64,000 nucleotides of DNA from DATJGF01 sp035495315 (GCA_035495315.1 DATJGF010000119.1:1-64000), one strand, 5' to 3'; positions 52,895-62,188 are shown, counted from the stretch's first letter. Made by a program: numbers and translations. The notes: a model not told the origin generated them from the sequence alone.

Positions 52895-54766
52895 TTATTT
52901 CGGTTTGTGGTCTAGCTCGCCCGCAAGTGCCGCCAATTGCGCCGTCGGCAACGGTTCGCCGACCCGTCCAAAAGCGGCGAAGAAAATTGCGTTCACGCGG
53001 AAGATCTTCCAGGGGACATTGCCGACGGTGAAGTTGAGGTTGTTGAGTTCACCCATGCGTAATTCCTTGGTGCATTGGCTGACCTTGCCGAAGATTTGGG
53101 GCAGAAAGGCAGCCAGGGTATCGGCATTGAGTTCCGGCGGCAACCGGTTGGCGACCATCAAGCCGTCGGGCAAGGCAATGAGAGCGCCGGCGACGCCGTC
53201 GAGGCCGGCGGCGCGGGAAACGACTTCGTTCGGGGTGGCGTACTTCGCGACGAATTTCGTGCCCGGGGTTGGGCCGCGTTTGACTTCGGATTCGTGAACC
53301 TTGACCATGTCGGCCGATTCGTCCCAGACGTAGTAATTGGTGTCCGTAGGCCGAGCGGTCGCGGCGGCTCCGCCAGGAGCGCCTTCGGGCTGTGGAAACC
53401 CAAAGAACAGGTTGGGGATTTCCTCATCGACGGAAACTTTGTGCTGACCTTTCGCGCTTTCCTTTTGGCGAGCGAGAAATAACGGGGCGACGACTTTCAA
53501 GGGCAGTTCCAAAACCATGCTGTCGTGGGGGGAGGCGGCGCCCATAACGGCCGGCTTGAGCCAGCAACGAACCGTCTTCCAGGAAAATGCGATACGTCCT
53601 TGTTTTAACGATTGCTCAACGGAGCTTACCGGCAAGGCAACTTTGGCCTCGACCAGATTGCCATCGACAATTTCTTTGCGAACCGGCTCGGGCCAGGCTT
53701 CGGCCAGGGCTGCCAGGCCAACGAGCAAGGTTTCGCTATTGGTAGCGGCGGCTTTTGCCGGTTGCGGTGCAGGGGCGGTGAAATGTTGCGTGGAGCTGCC
53801 TTTGCCATTGGAATCGCGATTTGCATGCGGCACCGGCACGACCGGAGCAGTTGGCGCATGCGATATCGGGGCGACTGGAGTTGGAGCCGGCGGCACCGGA
53901 GCGGAGGTGACCGGCATCATGGGTTTGTTAAACGCGATGGGAGCCGGCGTCGGATCAATCGGGGTAATTGCTGCGGGCGGGACTGGTGCGGCGACCGGAG
54001 GAGTCGGCTTCATCCTGATCGGAGCAGCAGTCACAGCGGGAGGCGGCACCGGCGCAGGGTTGATCGTGTTGCGGGCTGAAATTGGCACAACGGGTAATGC
54101 CGGGGCGACCGGAGCAGCAGGCGCGGTTGGCACTACCGGTCCTGGAGGAGTGGGCGCGGCGGAAGGCATGACGGTGTTGTGACGGGCTGGTATCACCGGC
54201 GCGGGTTCAGCTGCGGCCTTTTCCGGACCAACCGAAAAGACGATGCTGGAATTGGGAGCATCAAATGGGCTGCTGATGTCTTCAGGAACTTCGACCTGCC
54301 GTTGAACGCGGCGGCGGGTGATTAAGGCCGGGTTAAGGCGGGCCAAGATTTCCCCCAGGGGCAGAGGTACTAGTACACGATCGCGATCGTTTTCGAGGGT
54401 GAAGACATCAGGGGCAGCCTGACGAAGTTCACCAAAGGAGATTTTTACGACGCCGCGCGAAAGCTGTGCGAGAACTTTTTCCAGAGGCACTGCGATTGAA
54501 AAATCGCCAACGTCGGGCTGAGCGACTCGCGGCTGCAGTTCCAGAGGCAATCCTTCAAGGATCTTGTGCAATGGGAGCTCAATGCCTTTGCCATTGTGGT
54601 GAGCAAGGTTCTTGCGAACTGGCGCAGCGGTGGGTCTTGCGACAGGAGTGGGGCGCTGTATGGGACCGGCCTTGGCGGCAGGCACTGGCTCCGGAACAAC
54701 GATCTGCTCGTTTTCCGCGTCAGAGTCCTGCGGTTTACGCAATAAACTTTTCAGGAAGCCAAACAT
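52895..54766 (-). CDS. Large Pro/Ala-rich protein with a duplicated module and C-terminal roadblock domain
   Basis: From ATG at 54766 the protein has 623 residues. An amphipathic start (MFGFLKSLLRKPQ) leads into a module at about 60-143 (IELPLHKILEGLPLELQPRV, VPLEKVLAQLSRGVVKISFG, RVLVPLPLGEILARL). A Pro/Ala linker (about 180-340) follows, then a related module at about 345-432 (EAWPEPVRKEIVDGNLVEAK, VALPVSSVEQSLKQGRIAFS, MVLELPLKVVAPLFLAR). Residues about 510-617 form a roadblock domain (AAGLDGVAGALIALPDGLMV, LNFTVGNVPWKIFRVNAIFF). Starts further upstream would add unrelated residues. It leads the minus arm and may act as a scaffold for MglA. Confidence 0.75.
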   Translation of the reverse strand: MFGFLKSLLRKPQDSDAENEQIVVPEPVPAAKAGPIQRPTPVARPTAAPVRKNLAHHNGKGIELPLHKILEGLPLELQPRVAQPDVGDFSIAVPLEKVLAQLSRGVVKISFGELRQAAPDVFTLENDRDRVLVPLPLGEILARLNPALITRRRVQRQVEVPEDISSPFDAPNSSIVFSVGPEKAAAEPAPVIPARHNTVMPSAAPTPPGPVVPTAPAAPVAPALPVVPISARNTINPAPVPPPAVTAAPIRMKPTPPVAAPVPPAAITPIDPTPAPIAFNKPMMPVTSAPVPPAPTPVAPISHAPTAPVVPVPHANRDSNGKGSSTQHFTAPAPQPAKAAATNSETLLVGLAALAEAWPEPVRKEIVDGNLVEAKVALPVSSVEQSLKQGRIAFSWKTVRCWLKPAVMGAASPHDSMVLELPLKVVAPLFLARQKESAKGQHKVSVDEEIPNLFFGFPQPEGAPGGAAATARPTDTNYYVWDESADMVKVHESEVKRGPTPGTKFVAKYATPNEVVSRAAGLDGVAGALIALPDGLMVANRLPPELNADTLAAFLPQIFGKVSQCTKELRMGELNNLNFTVGNVPWKIFRVNAIFFAAFGRVGEPLPTAQLAALAGELDHKPK

Positions 54767-55315
54767 ATTGGTCAATCTCGGTTGAACTGCTTCAGCAGCT
54801 TTGGTTTGCAGGAAGCATGCCATGAAAGGCCCGGAATCGCTGTTCCCCCAGCACTCAACCTGGACGGGAAACCAGCATTTTGCCGCGCGATCATTGAACT
54901 TGGGGTATGCAGCTTTCGCATCAAAATCGCCGTTGGCCAACGCCAAAGCCATTGGAATGGCTTTCTATGAGTGCCTTAGATTTCGCGGTTAAGACCAGCA
55001 GGCGTCCAGGTTTGGGCACGACACCGCAATAAGCGAATCGCGATTTGGGCCGGCCGGAAACACGGGGTTTAAATGTGTCTCATCGCTGGACTGAATGTCC
55101 CATTGGTGCCCGATTTTTCCGCCGCGGACCTCCTCCTATAAAACGGCAAGATGACAAGATTTGCCGCAGCCGCCGCCAGACGCTGGCGAGCGGGCAAAGT
55201 TCGTCAATTCCGCGTAATTCGGAACATTCCATGCTGTGTGGGGCCTCGTAAAAACCGCTTTGCTTTGCGGCTTGAGCTCAATCGGGCTCAGAATTAGCCT
55301 GTGAAGCCGGTGACT
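54767..55315. other. Divergent intergenic region (549 bases) between the two roadblock arms
   Basis: I see no convincing gene. The region should hold promoters for both arms. A 10-bp palindrome AATCGCGATT is at 55036-55045, a candidate operator. The longer open frame to 54952 on the minus strand would extend the large roadblock protein with sequence unlike it. Confidence 0.6.
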
Positions 55316-56380
55316 ATGGAAACACGCCACAGAGTCCTGATCGTGGATGATGAGCCGGCAGTACTGGAGCTCTATCGCGACCTGCTGTCTCAGTTGCCCA
55401 GTCATCCGGAGATCTTTACCGCTTCCTCCGGGACGCGTGCCCTTTCCTTGTTAAAAGCCGAACCGTTTCGGCTGCTCATTTGTGATCTCAAGATGCCCAA
55501 GATGGACGGCTTGCAGGTCTTGTCGATCGTGCGCCGGCAATTTCCTGAACTGAGGACCGTCGTGATGACGGCAGTTCAGGATGAAGAATTTCGCTCGCGC
55601 GCGTACGCGTTGGGTGTCGATTTGTACTGGCTCAAGCCCGATACGCAGCAAAACATGGAGATGTTTCTGCAGTGCATCGAGTCGCTGCTTGGGCGCGACG
55701 CTGAAGGCGGCGGGTTTCGAGGCATTCACAGTAAAGGTCTGATCGATTTGATTCAGATGGAATGTCTGTCGCAGAGCTCGACGGTATTGCGCGTAATGCG
55801 CGGCGCTTTGATGGGAAGGATCTGGATCCAAAATGGCGAATTAATTGATGCTGAGATCGACGACGCGCGCGGCGAGACCGCCTTCCGGCGTATCCTGGAA
55901 TGGAAGTCTGGCACTTTTGAAAACCTGCCCGCTGAACCCGGTCGCGAGCGGACGATTACCAAATCTGTAAATGCCTTGCTGCTCGAGACTGCGCAAGCGA
56001 TCGATGAGACCTCTTTGCTCCGGAACGGGGAGCCGAACGAAGAACGCAAAACCGCCTGGCGCCTGGCGGCGTTGGCTCGCGCCGGGGCGGACTTTGTGAT
56101 CACTCTTCCGAAGTCGACGTCTGCTGCTCCGGAAGGGTGGGGTACGGACGTGGTGCAGGAAATGGGCGGCTGGATGCGGCAAGCGCTCGATGCTTGTCAT
56201 CGTATTTCCCAACGTCTCCAAGCAGGTCCGGTCTCGCAGCTGGAAGCGACGGGTCTGGATCATCGCATGGTGCTGCTGGCTCAAGAGGAGAAGGATTATC
56301 TGGTGGGATGGCCGGCATCGGCGAAAGGCCCAAAATTGACCGAGCAAAGCAAACAACTGATAGCATCATGGGACTCCTGA
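55316..56380 (+). CDS. Receiver-PATAN (DUF4388) response regulator
   Basis: The protein has 354 residues from ATG at 55316 (a GTG at 55301 is five codons upstream). The receiver domain carries the acidic pair DD (VLIVDDEPAV), phospho-acceptor Asp in LLICDLKMPKMDG, TVVMTAVQDE (Thr) and YWLKP (Lys). A PATAN/DUF4388 domain follows: GLIDLIQMECLSQSSTVLRV, MGRIWIQNGELIDAEIDDAR, ILEWKSGTFENLP. The C-terminal 110 residues are not recognised; parts recall a roadblock fold (LEATGLDHRMVLLAQEEKDY). REC-PATAN proteins act in type IV pilus control in cyanobacteria. No histidine kinase gene is nearby. Confidence 0.87.
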   Translation: METRHRVLIVDDEPAVLELYRDLLSQLPSHPEIFTASSGTRALSLLKAEPFRLLICDLKMPKMDGLQVLSIVRRQFPELRTVVMTAVQDEEFRSRAYALGVDLYWLKPDTQQNMEMFLQCIESLLGRDAEGGGFRGIHSKGLIDLIQMECLSQSSTVLRVMRGALMGRIWIQNGELIDAEIDDARGETAFRRILEWKSGTFENLPAEPGRERTITKSVNALLLETAQAIDETSLLRNGEPNEERKTAWRLAALARAGADFVITLPKSTSAAPEGWGTDVVQEMGGWMRQALDACHRISQRLQAGPVSQLEATGLDHRMVLLAQEEKDYLVGWPASAKGPKLTEQSKQLIASWDS

Positions 56381-56676
56381 GTCTATTCTCGAAACCCAGC
56401 CCCGCGTTACAAATGCTCCCGACGGGCAGCATGACTGTGGATCGGAACTGCCGGGTCCTGGCGACGACGATTTCCTCGAGTTGTCCTCCGGAGTTGCTGC
56501 AGGATATCAGCAGCCAGGTATTGCGTTTGTTCCGCGAGGCGCGCAAGGCGCAAATGACTCTCTCGGAGCTCACCCTCAACTTCACGAGCTTGCAGATTAC
56601 GGCGCGTGAGTTGCGGGGGGGCGCGATTATTTTCCTGACGTCAAAAAATTCGTTCAATTCCCCTTCCGAACTTTGA
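56368..56676 (+). CDS. Small roadblock-like protein
   Basis: The protein has 102 residues from ATG at 56368, overlapping the regulator gene by 13 bases. MGLLSLFSKPSPALQMLPTG is followed by SMTVDRNCRVLATTIS, CPPELLQDISSQVLRLFREA and LQITARELRGGAIIFLTSK. Strand-helix-strand order and the LRGGAIIFL end suit a roadblock/LC7 fold. The N-terminal amphipathic piece resembles that of the large roadblock protein, a possible shared membrane or partner contact. The annotation rests on pattern, not alignment. Confidence 0.66.
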   Translation: MGLLSLFSKPSPALQMLPTGSMTVDRNCRVLATTISSSCPPELLQDISSQVLRLFREARKAQMTLSELTLNFTSLQITARELRGGAIIFLTSKNSFNSPSEL

Positions 56677-56686
56677 TTTTTCAGCT

Positions 56687-57097
56687 ATGAGCACCAATAA
56701 AAAAGTCGAGCAACTGATCGCCCAGATGGAAAACTATCTGGAGTGCTGGAAGCAGTTCAACCAGTTCATCAGCCTGGCGCGCTGCAAGAAATTCAGCGCG
56801 GAGGATGAGAACCAATTCCTCGAGGTGAAGAGCGTGCTCGTGCAGGAGCTCGAACTCATCTTGTCATCCGTCGAGGTCGCTTCGCCGAGTCGCCAGGAGG
56901 TGCATGATCTGGTGGGCAACGCGCCTTCGCTGCGGTACCTGAGTGAGATGAACGAAGGTGTTTTGCGCAATCTGGAAAACTCCTGGCACAAGGTTTACAT
57001 CGGCTGGCACGCTATCCTCGGGCAATTAAAGGTACGCCAGCGTGATGAGGACGCCAAGAGCGGGTTCGGGGCAATGTTTGGCAAGAAAGAAAAGTAG
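56687..57097 (+). CDS. Helical hypothetical protein in the roadblock cluster
   Basis: The protein has 136 residues, nearly all helical with many charged residues (KKVEQLIAQMENYLECWKQF, ENQFLEVKSVLVQELELILS, HDLVGNAPSLRYLSEMNEGV). It follows the small roadblock-like gene by ten bases, in the same direction. No family or catalytic motif is recognised. Likely a helper or structural protein of the same unit. Confidence 0.68.
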   Translation: MSTNKKVEQLIAQMENYLECWKQFNQFISLARCKKFSAEDENQFLEVKSVLVQELELILSSVEVASPSRQEVHDLVGNAPSLRYLSEMNEGVLRNLENSWHKVYIGWHAILGQLKVRQRDEDAKSGFGAMFGKKEK

Positions 57098-57201
57098 AAT
57101 TCATTGGCAGCGGGATAGTGTCCGCGGCTGGTCGGCTGTGGGGACACAGCCTCGCGTTCGCCCCAGGACGCTTGAGTGTTGGGGTAAAGAAGTTATGTGT
57201 A

Positions 57202-57255
57202 ACCCGCGTGGCGGGTGCCGCCCTCTACGTCACGCGAGGACGCGTGACGCTACGG
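57202..57255. repeat. Hairpin repeat with GCTACG tail at a gene end
   Basis: ACCCGC, GTG, GCGGGT (57202-57216), then GCCGCCCTCTAC, then GTCACGCG, AGGA, CGCGTGAC (57229-57248), then GCTACG. The tail overlaps the stop codon of the minus-strand gene. The layout equals the copy at 25681-25725. Confidence 0.78.
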
Positions 57256-58794
57256 AAGCTTGAGGCGACGATCCGCCAGGTCGAGCCGGTACATGATCTG
57301 GTTGTATTCGTAATAGGGCGTTGGGTGTGGGTTGCCAGAGAAAGTGTTCACGTACGAACCTTCCAGGTAGATGATTTGGCCCCCTTTTTGGTCGAAAAAA
57401 GGATGTTGTGTCGGGTTATAGAAATCGTGGGCATCTCCTTTTTTATTGGCATGAGTGATAATTTTCCTGCCATAGACCCACGGCCCCTCCGGGCGATCGG
57501 CTTCGCTGTACCAGATTTCGCCCAGGACTGTGGCACCGAGCGCTTCGCAGGCAATCATGATGTAGCGCCGGCGATATTCGTTCCAAAAACATGAACAATT
57601 GTTCAGCAGGACGACCTTGCCGCTGTCTGGATCCCGCAACCGAAGTGGCGTCTCTTGGGCTTGCATCAGTCCGGTCTTGATGAGTTCCTCCTGTTCCTGA
57701 GGCTTAAGTGTGGGTGTAGCTTTTTTCCAAGCCCAAATCAGTTTGCCTTGTTGGTCTCGGTCCAGTTGCGTGCGATTTGTGCCGGCGTAAGCGGTACCGG
57801 GTCTAAGACAGGTGAAGCTCTCGTAAGCATTCAGGTTCAAGTACGATGCCCAATCGGCTTTGACGCGCACCGCGGGATAGGGTGTGGTAAAATAGATGTA
57901 CTTCCCCTGCTCTGTCTTCACTTCAAGGGGATAGCCTTGAGGAATGAGCGGAGGATCGACGGGGAGAGTCTTAAGTTTGTCGAAGACGTTTTTTGCGTCA
58001 TTGTAAACCATGAAGCCGTTTTCCAGTACGGCGTCCAGGCCGCGCCGTCGCTGAAACCAGGCGAGCATCCGCTCTTGTCTGTTGTCATCGGGCAAGACTA
58101 CCAGGCCGGACAACCAGACGACCCCCTCGCCTTCACAGGGCGCCATGTGCCTGGTGAAACCGTCGGGTGCCATAAAGTACTTCAGGTCAAATCCGCGGGA
58201 GGGATCGATTTTATGGGGTAATTCAGAAGTCGCGCCGGTCATCGCAAAATTACCTAGACCATAAGAAAGTCGCGAAGTATCACCGTAGAACCAATACAGT
58301 TTGCCGCGATAAATTGCGGTAAGAATGCCATCCTGCCCGGTAACCGATCCGTTCAGCAGTGGTTCGCTAACAGGGGCGTTACGTCCGAGAAGAGTTGTAT
58401 CACGGTAAATGCCTTGGCCGGTGATGCGATAAAGTCGCTCGGCAATATTGAGGCGCTTAATCTTGAGATGAGCGATGCCTCCGGGTTTGGTTTCCAACGC
58501 GATTCCTCGCAAACCGAACCCGTCCGGAGCGAATTCGTAGCCGTGGGCGGAAACTTCGAACCAGACCTTTTGGTTCATCAACCCAGGTTCATAAAAAGCA
58601 ATCAGCCCGTTGGAGTCTGTGTACAAGCGAATGCTGCTAGTGGTTTGCAGTTGGACCATCGGCACGCCGCGATGCGTTTGTTCATCAAGAACTTCGATGC
58701 CAAAGTACGGCACACCCTCTTTGCTGGCCGATACAGCGCTAAATGGCAGGGATAACACGCCTAGGAAGCAGATTAGAGACGCGGGCTTCATCAT
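57250..58794 (-). CDS. Secreted beta-propeller protein (DUF4185/GH43-like)
   Basis: From ATG at 58794 the protein has 514 residues with a signal peptide (MKPASLICFLGVLSLPFSAV). An N-terminal beta domain (about 30-115, PYFGIEVLDEQTHRGVPMVQ, YTDSNGLIAFYEPGLMNQK) is followed by propeller blades with GQDGILTAIYRGKLYWFYGD, VVWLSGLVVLPDDN, VVLLNNCSCFWNEYRRRYIM and GEIWYSEADRPEGPWVYG. The DUF4185-like QDG-x-FGDT pattern suggests a glycan-acting or glycan-binding propeller. The long frame to 59136 would begin inside the divergent gene, so I reject it. Confidence 0.75.
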   Translation of the reverse strand: MMKPASLICFLGVLSLPFSAVSASKEGVPYFGIEVLDEQTHRGVPMVQLQTTSSIRLYTDSNGLIAFYEPGLMNQKVWFEVSAHGYEFAPDGFGLRGIALETKPGGIAHLKIKRLNIAERLYRITGQGIYRDTTLLGRNAPVSEPLLNGSVTGQDGILTAIYRGKLYWFYGDTSRLSYGLGNFAMTGATSELPHKIDPSRGFDLKYFMAPDGFTRHMAPCEGEGVVWLSGLVVLPDDNRQERMLAWFQRRRGLDAVLENGFMVYNDAKNVFDKLKTLPVDPPLIPQGYPLEVKTEQGKYIYFTTPYPAVRVKADWASYLNLNAYESFTCLRPGTAYAGTNRTQLDRDQQGKLIWAWKKATPTLKPQEQEELIKTGLMQAQETPLRLRDPDSGKVVLLNNCSCFWNEYRRRYIMIACEALGATVLGEIWYSEADRPEGPWVYGRKIITHANKKGDAHDFYNPTQHPFFDQKGGQIIYLEGSYVNTFSGNPHPTPYYEYNQIMYRLDLADRRLKLP

Positions 58795-58908
58795 CGGCCT
58801 ACGATGGAACCGGGCGGCAGCGGGTTTCAAGCAAAACCGGCTATCGAAATCGGAGGCGTCGGTGGCATTTTGAGATGGAAAACCAATCAATCGAGTCCAA
58901 AATAGGTT

Positions 58909-59256
58909 ATGAGTAAAAATGGGCAGCCGGACAAATTGGCTTTGTTGATTGCCGAAGAGGTTTTGCGGACCATCTATGGAGACGATTTTATCGGGTGCCG
59001 GGTCACACCCGACCAGATTGCTGGAGTCATTGCCGAAGCACTTAAGAACGAACGCGCGCAAACCCAGGAACTGATTGAATTGTATGAAAAGGTCGTCGAG
59101 GCAGTTCACCTGCTGTCGACTCCACCCGAAAATCAAGCTTTCGACGATCCGAAACAGGTGAGGACCTTATTGAGTGAACGATTGGATGGAATACACGCTG
59201 TGACGACCCGGACGATGCAAACGACAGCAGCAGCTAAACGGAAGGCAAAATCCTAG
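58909..59256 (+). CDS. Helical hypothetical protein
   Basis: The protein has 115 residues, mostly helix: KLALLIAEEVLRTIYGDDFI, VTPDQIAGVIAEALKNERAQ, TQELIELYEKVVEAVHLLST, TRTMQTTAAAKRKAKS (basic tail). It is divergent from the propeller gene by 114 bases. No motif suggests a function. The basic C-terminus could touch nucleic acid or membranes. Confidence 0.65.
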   Translation: MSKNGQPDKLALLIAEEVLRTIYGDDFIGCRVTPDQIAGVIAEALKNERAQTQELIELYEKVVEAVHLLSTPPENQAFDDPKQVRTLLSERLDGIHAVTTRTMQTTAAAKRKAKS

Positions 59257-59439
59257 GTCGTTCCAGTATTTTGTCTTTTTTGTCAGTGGTACTGCCCGCT
59301 TGTCCTTCGTTCCCCACCTATTAGTAAGTTACTAGTCTTCAAGCTCTTCCGTATGCAATCTCCGTTAATAATGGCAAGTAAGCTGCTGTCATATACAGGG
59401 TCAGTGACTCACGGGAGCACCGGCTGATAACGCACATTC

Positions 59440-61476
59440 ATGAAGAACTTTTTGCGTTTGAGCATAAGCTTCGCCTGGAAAGCGATGCTGGCGGTGTATA
59501 TTACGAACTCATGGGGTCAAACCTACGCAGTTCGCGATCTAGGCGCTTTGAGCGATATCAGTTCACCGGCACAAAGCAGACCCAATGCTATTAATGCGGT
59601 GGGCCAGATTGCGGGCGTTAATATTGTGGGCGGAACATATCGGGCCCTGCTTTACGGGGGAGCCTGGACCAACCTGGGGACACTGGGGGGAGGCAGTAGT
59701 TACGGGGCTGGCATTAACAGCTCTCCGCGAGTAGTTGGGTATTCTTTGACGGCCGCGGGGCTTGACCATGCCTTTCTGTGGAGCCCTGGAGGTTCCGATG
59801 GTGTGCCCGGTAACGTGCAGATGAAGGATTTGGGCACCTTAGGCGGCGACGCGAGCGAGGCCTATGCAATCAACGCCGCCGGACAGATCTCCGGTTTTGC
59901 ACAGACCACCAAAAACGATCGGGCATTTCGTTACAGCGGTGGGACCATGACGGACATCGGTGCGCTTTTAGGCACGTTGGTGAATTCTTATGGGTATGGC
60001 ATCAACGACGCTGGCCATATCACCGGCACGGCTTATAACAACAGCTTCACCATAGCCCATGCTTTCTTCTACAACGGCACGACAGCTGTCGACATAGGCT
60101 CGCTAAGTAACGCTGGTGCCGCGAATGGCTCTGCCATAAATAACAATGATCAAATCGCTGGGTACTCCACAACGGTTGATGGTTTCGATCATGCATTTCG
60201 ATACGCGGTCGGCGTATTAAGCGATTTAGGAACTCTTGGTGGCGGTTACAGCTATGCCAATGCAATCAACAATAGCAACATGATTGTTGGGGGCGCGTTT
60301 ACGGACAGCGGTAATTTGATTTATCACGCGTTTGTTTGTCCTGCGAATACTATGTTTGATCTGAACACCATGCTGGATAACAGCGGTGCAGGTTGGGTGT
60401 TGTCCGAAGCGCGCGCGATCAATGATCTCGGTCAAATCGTAGGAGTGGGGACGTTGGCCGGAGCAGACCATGGTTTTCTGCTCAACCCGCTTCCGCAGAT
60501 TACGCGGCAACCGACTAATATGACTGTCGTATGCCTGGGGAACGCTTCATTTTCAGTGACAGCCACACCACAGCCATTGACCTTTCAGTGGTACAAAGGA
60601 TTACCGCCGAACGGCCTGGCTATTTTAAATTCGACGAACAATACGCTGAACTTGACCAATGTCACAGGGCTTCAGGCGGGTCCGTATTATGTTGTCGTGA
60701 AAAGTTCCGTAGCCAGCACAACGAGCACTGTCGCGACGTTGACTGTGCTGGATTCGGCGGCTCCGGTAATCAGCGGGTGCCCTGGCAATATAACAAACCT
60801 GACGGATCCAGGTGTTTGCTCGGTAGTAGTCACCTGGGCTGCACCGACCGCTCAGGATGGCTGCGACGGGCCAGTCGCGGTGAGCTGTAATCCGCCGAGC
60901 GGCTCTCGATTCAATAAGGGTACAACGACGGTTACTTGCATCGCCCATGATTCCAGCGGCAACACCAATTCATGTTCCTTTGGCGTGACCGTCTTAGATA
61001 AACAATCGCCGACGATCACGGGTTGTCCGGGCAACCTCACCAACTTCACTCAAGCGGGTGTGACTGCCACGGTGGTTAGCTGGGTGCTGCCCACGGCAAC
61101 GGACAATTGCGACGGGACTGTGCCGGTGGTTTGTCTGCCAGCTAGCGGCTCGGTTTTTACCCAAGGAGTTACAACGGTAACCTGCAAAGCGGGTGATTCC
61201 AGTGGAAACACGAACAGTTGCAGCTTTACAGTTTCTACCGTGCAGGCACAGAATCCGGTGATTACAGATCTGAAGGTAGTGGGGACGAACGTCGTGATCC
61301 AGTTTGTGTCGATGAATGCGGGCCTGTATTGGGTGCAGACAACTGCTACTCCGACAGGGACTTGGACCGACGTGCAGACGGGCATTCTGGGGAATGGCAG
61401 TACCATCACGGTGACTAATCTGGGCGGCGCCAGTTTCCTCCCGCGGTTTTTTCGTGTTAAGTTGGCATTGCCTTAG
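59440..61476 (+). CDS. Secreted protein with HAF repeats, Ig-like and two HYR domains
   Basis: The protein has 678 residues with a signal peptide ending near ITNSWGQTY. Residues about 28-350 are HAF repeats (LGTLGGGSSYGAGINSSPRV, LGTLGGDASEAYAINAAGQI, LGTLGGGYSYANAINNSNMI). An Ig-like part (about 352-440) follows, then two HYR domains (about 440-605) with paired CPGNITNLT and CPGNLTNFT openings, each with the SGNTNSCSF turn. It ends with a small beta domain (TGTWTDVQTGILGNGST). These are adhesive or surface-display modules. Confidence 0.9.
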   Translation: MKNFLRLSISFAWKAMLAVYITNSWGQTYAVRDLGALSDISSPAQSRPNAINAVGQIAGVNIVGGTYRALLYGGAWTNLGTLGGGSSYGAGINSSPRVVGYSLTAAGLDHAFLWSPGGSDGVPGNVQMKDLGTLGGDASEAYAINAAGQISGFAQTTKNDRAFRYSGGTMTDIGALLGTLVNSYGYGINDAGHITGTAYNNSFTIAHAFFYNGTTAVDIGSLSNAGAANGSAINNNDQIAGYSTTVDGFDHAFRYAVGVLSDLGTLGGGYSYANAINNSNMIVGGAFTDSGNLIYHAFVCPANTMFDLNTMLDNSGAGWVLSEARAINDLGQIVGVGTLAGADHGFLLNPLPQITRQPTNMTVVCLGNASFSVTATPQPLTFQWYKGLPPNGLAILNSTNNTLNLTNVTGLQAGPYYVVVKSSVASTTSTVATLTVLDSAAPVISGCPGNITNLTDPGVCSVVVTWAAPTAQDGCDGPVAVSCNPPSGSRFNKGTTTVTCIAHDSSGNTNSCSFGVTVLDKQSPTITGCPGNLTNFTQAGVTATVVSWVLPTATDNCDGTVPVVCLPASGSVFTQGVTTVTCKAGDSSGNTNSCSFTVSTVQAQNPVITDLKVVGTNVVIQFVSMNAGLYWVQTTATPTGTWTDVQTGILGNGSTITVTNLGGASFLPRFFRVKLALP

Positions 61477-61507
61477 TGGGTCGATCCGCGGCGGAGCGAC
61501 GAAGACA

Positions 61508-62185
61508 ATGAGCAATAACATTGGTTTGGAAGATCTCGATGTGCTGCGCACGTTGAAGAAGGCCTATGCGCCGGACCAAGGCGATGAGAAGTGGCATAAC
61601 GGAGGTGAAGCCCACATCGGTTTTGGATTGGTGCATTACGCTTTTGTGCGCAACCTGCGACCGAACAATGCCCTAGTGATCGGCTCGCGCTATGGGTTTG
61701 TTCCGGCGTGCATTGCGCTGGCTCTAAAGGCCAATCAAAAGGGCCGCTTAAGCTTCGTTGACGCGAATTATGACGACAGGAAAGACGGCTACGCGACGGC
61801 GTATGGAGGGGTAGGACACTGGAGCCAACCTATTCAGGAAGTGTTTGGCGCTTTGGACCTGCATGGTTGGATCGATGTGTACTTGGAAAGGACAGATAGT
61901 TTTTTTTCGAAAAGCAGTCTGGGCTTTGAATACATCTACATCGATGGGAATCATTCCTATGAGGGCGTTAAATACGATTGTGAACAAGCCTTGCTCCGAC
62001 TGAGTTCCGGGGGAATTCTTACCTTCCACGATGCGGTAGTCGACCCGTCCTATCCAGGCGACTTCGGCGTCCAGGCTTATTTGAAGGAACGTTTTCCTGC
62101 TGCGCTTATTCTCAACTATTGGCCGGGGTTGGCTATCGTTCAACCAAAGGCTGCAGAGAACACCCAGAACGGGAAGAACACCTGA
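61508..62185 (+). CDS. SAM-dependent methyltransferase (Methyltransf_24-like)
   Basis: The protein has 225 residues from ATG at 61508. The Rossmann core has PNNALVIGSRYGFVPACIAL, RLSFVDANYDDRKDG, FEYIYIDGNHSYEGVKYDCE and GGILTFHDAV. Such class I enzymes often methylate sugars or surface glycans, which fits the kinase and glycosyltransferase opposite. A longer frame from 61454 lies in the previous gene's end. The next gene on the other strand stops three bases away. Confidence 0.85.
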   Translation: MSNNIGLEDLDVLRTLKKAYAPDQGDEKWHNGGEAHIGFGLVHYAFVRNLRPNNALVIGSRYGFVPACIALALKANQKGRLSFVDANYDDRKDGYATAYGGVGHWSQPIQEVFGALDLHGWIDVYLERTDSFFSKSSLGFEYIYIDGNHSYEGVKYDCEQALLRLSSGGILTFHDAVVDPSYPGDFGVQAYLKERFPAALILNYWPGLAIVQPKAAENTQNGKNT

Positions 62186-62188
62186 CGC

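Noticed and set aside
53517..54182. Plus-strand Gly/Ala-rich frame
   Set aside because: It is the antisense of the Pro/Ala linker in the large roadblock protein.
58795..59136. N-terminal extension of the beta-propeller protein
   Set aside because: It overlaps the divergent helical gene at 58909-59256 and precedes a proper signal peptide at 58794.
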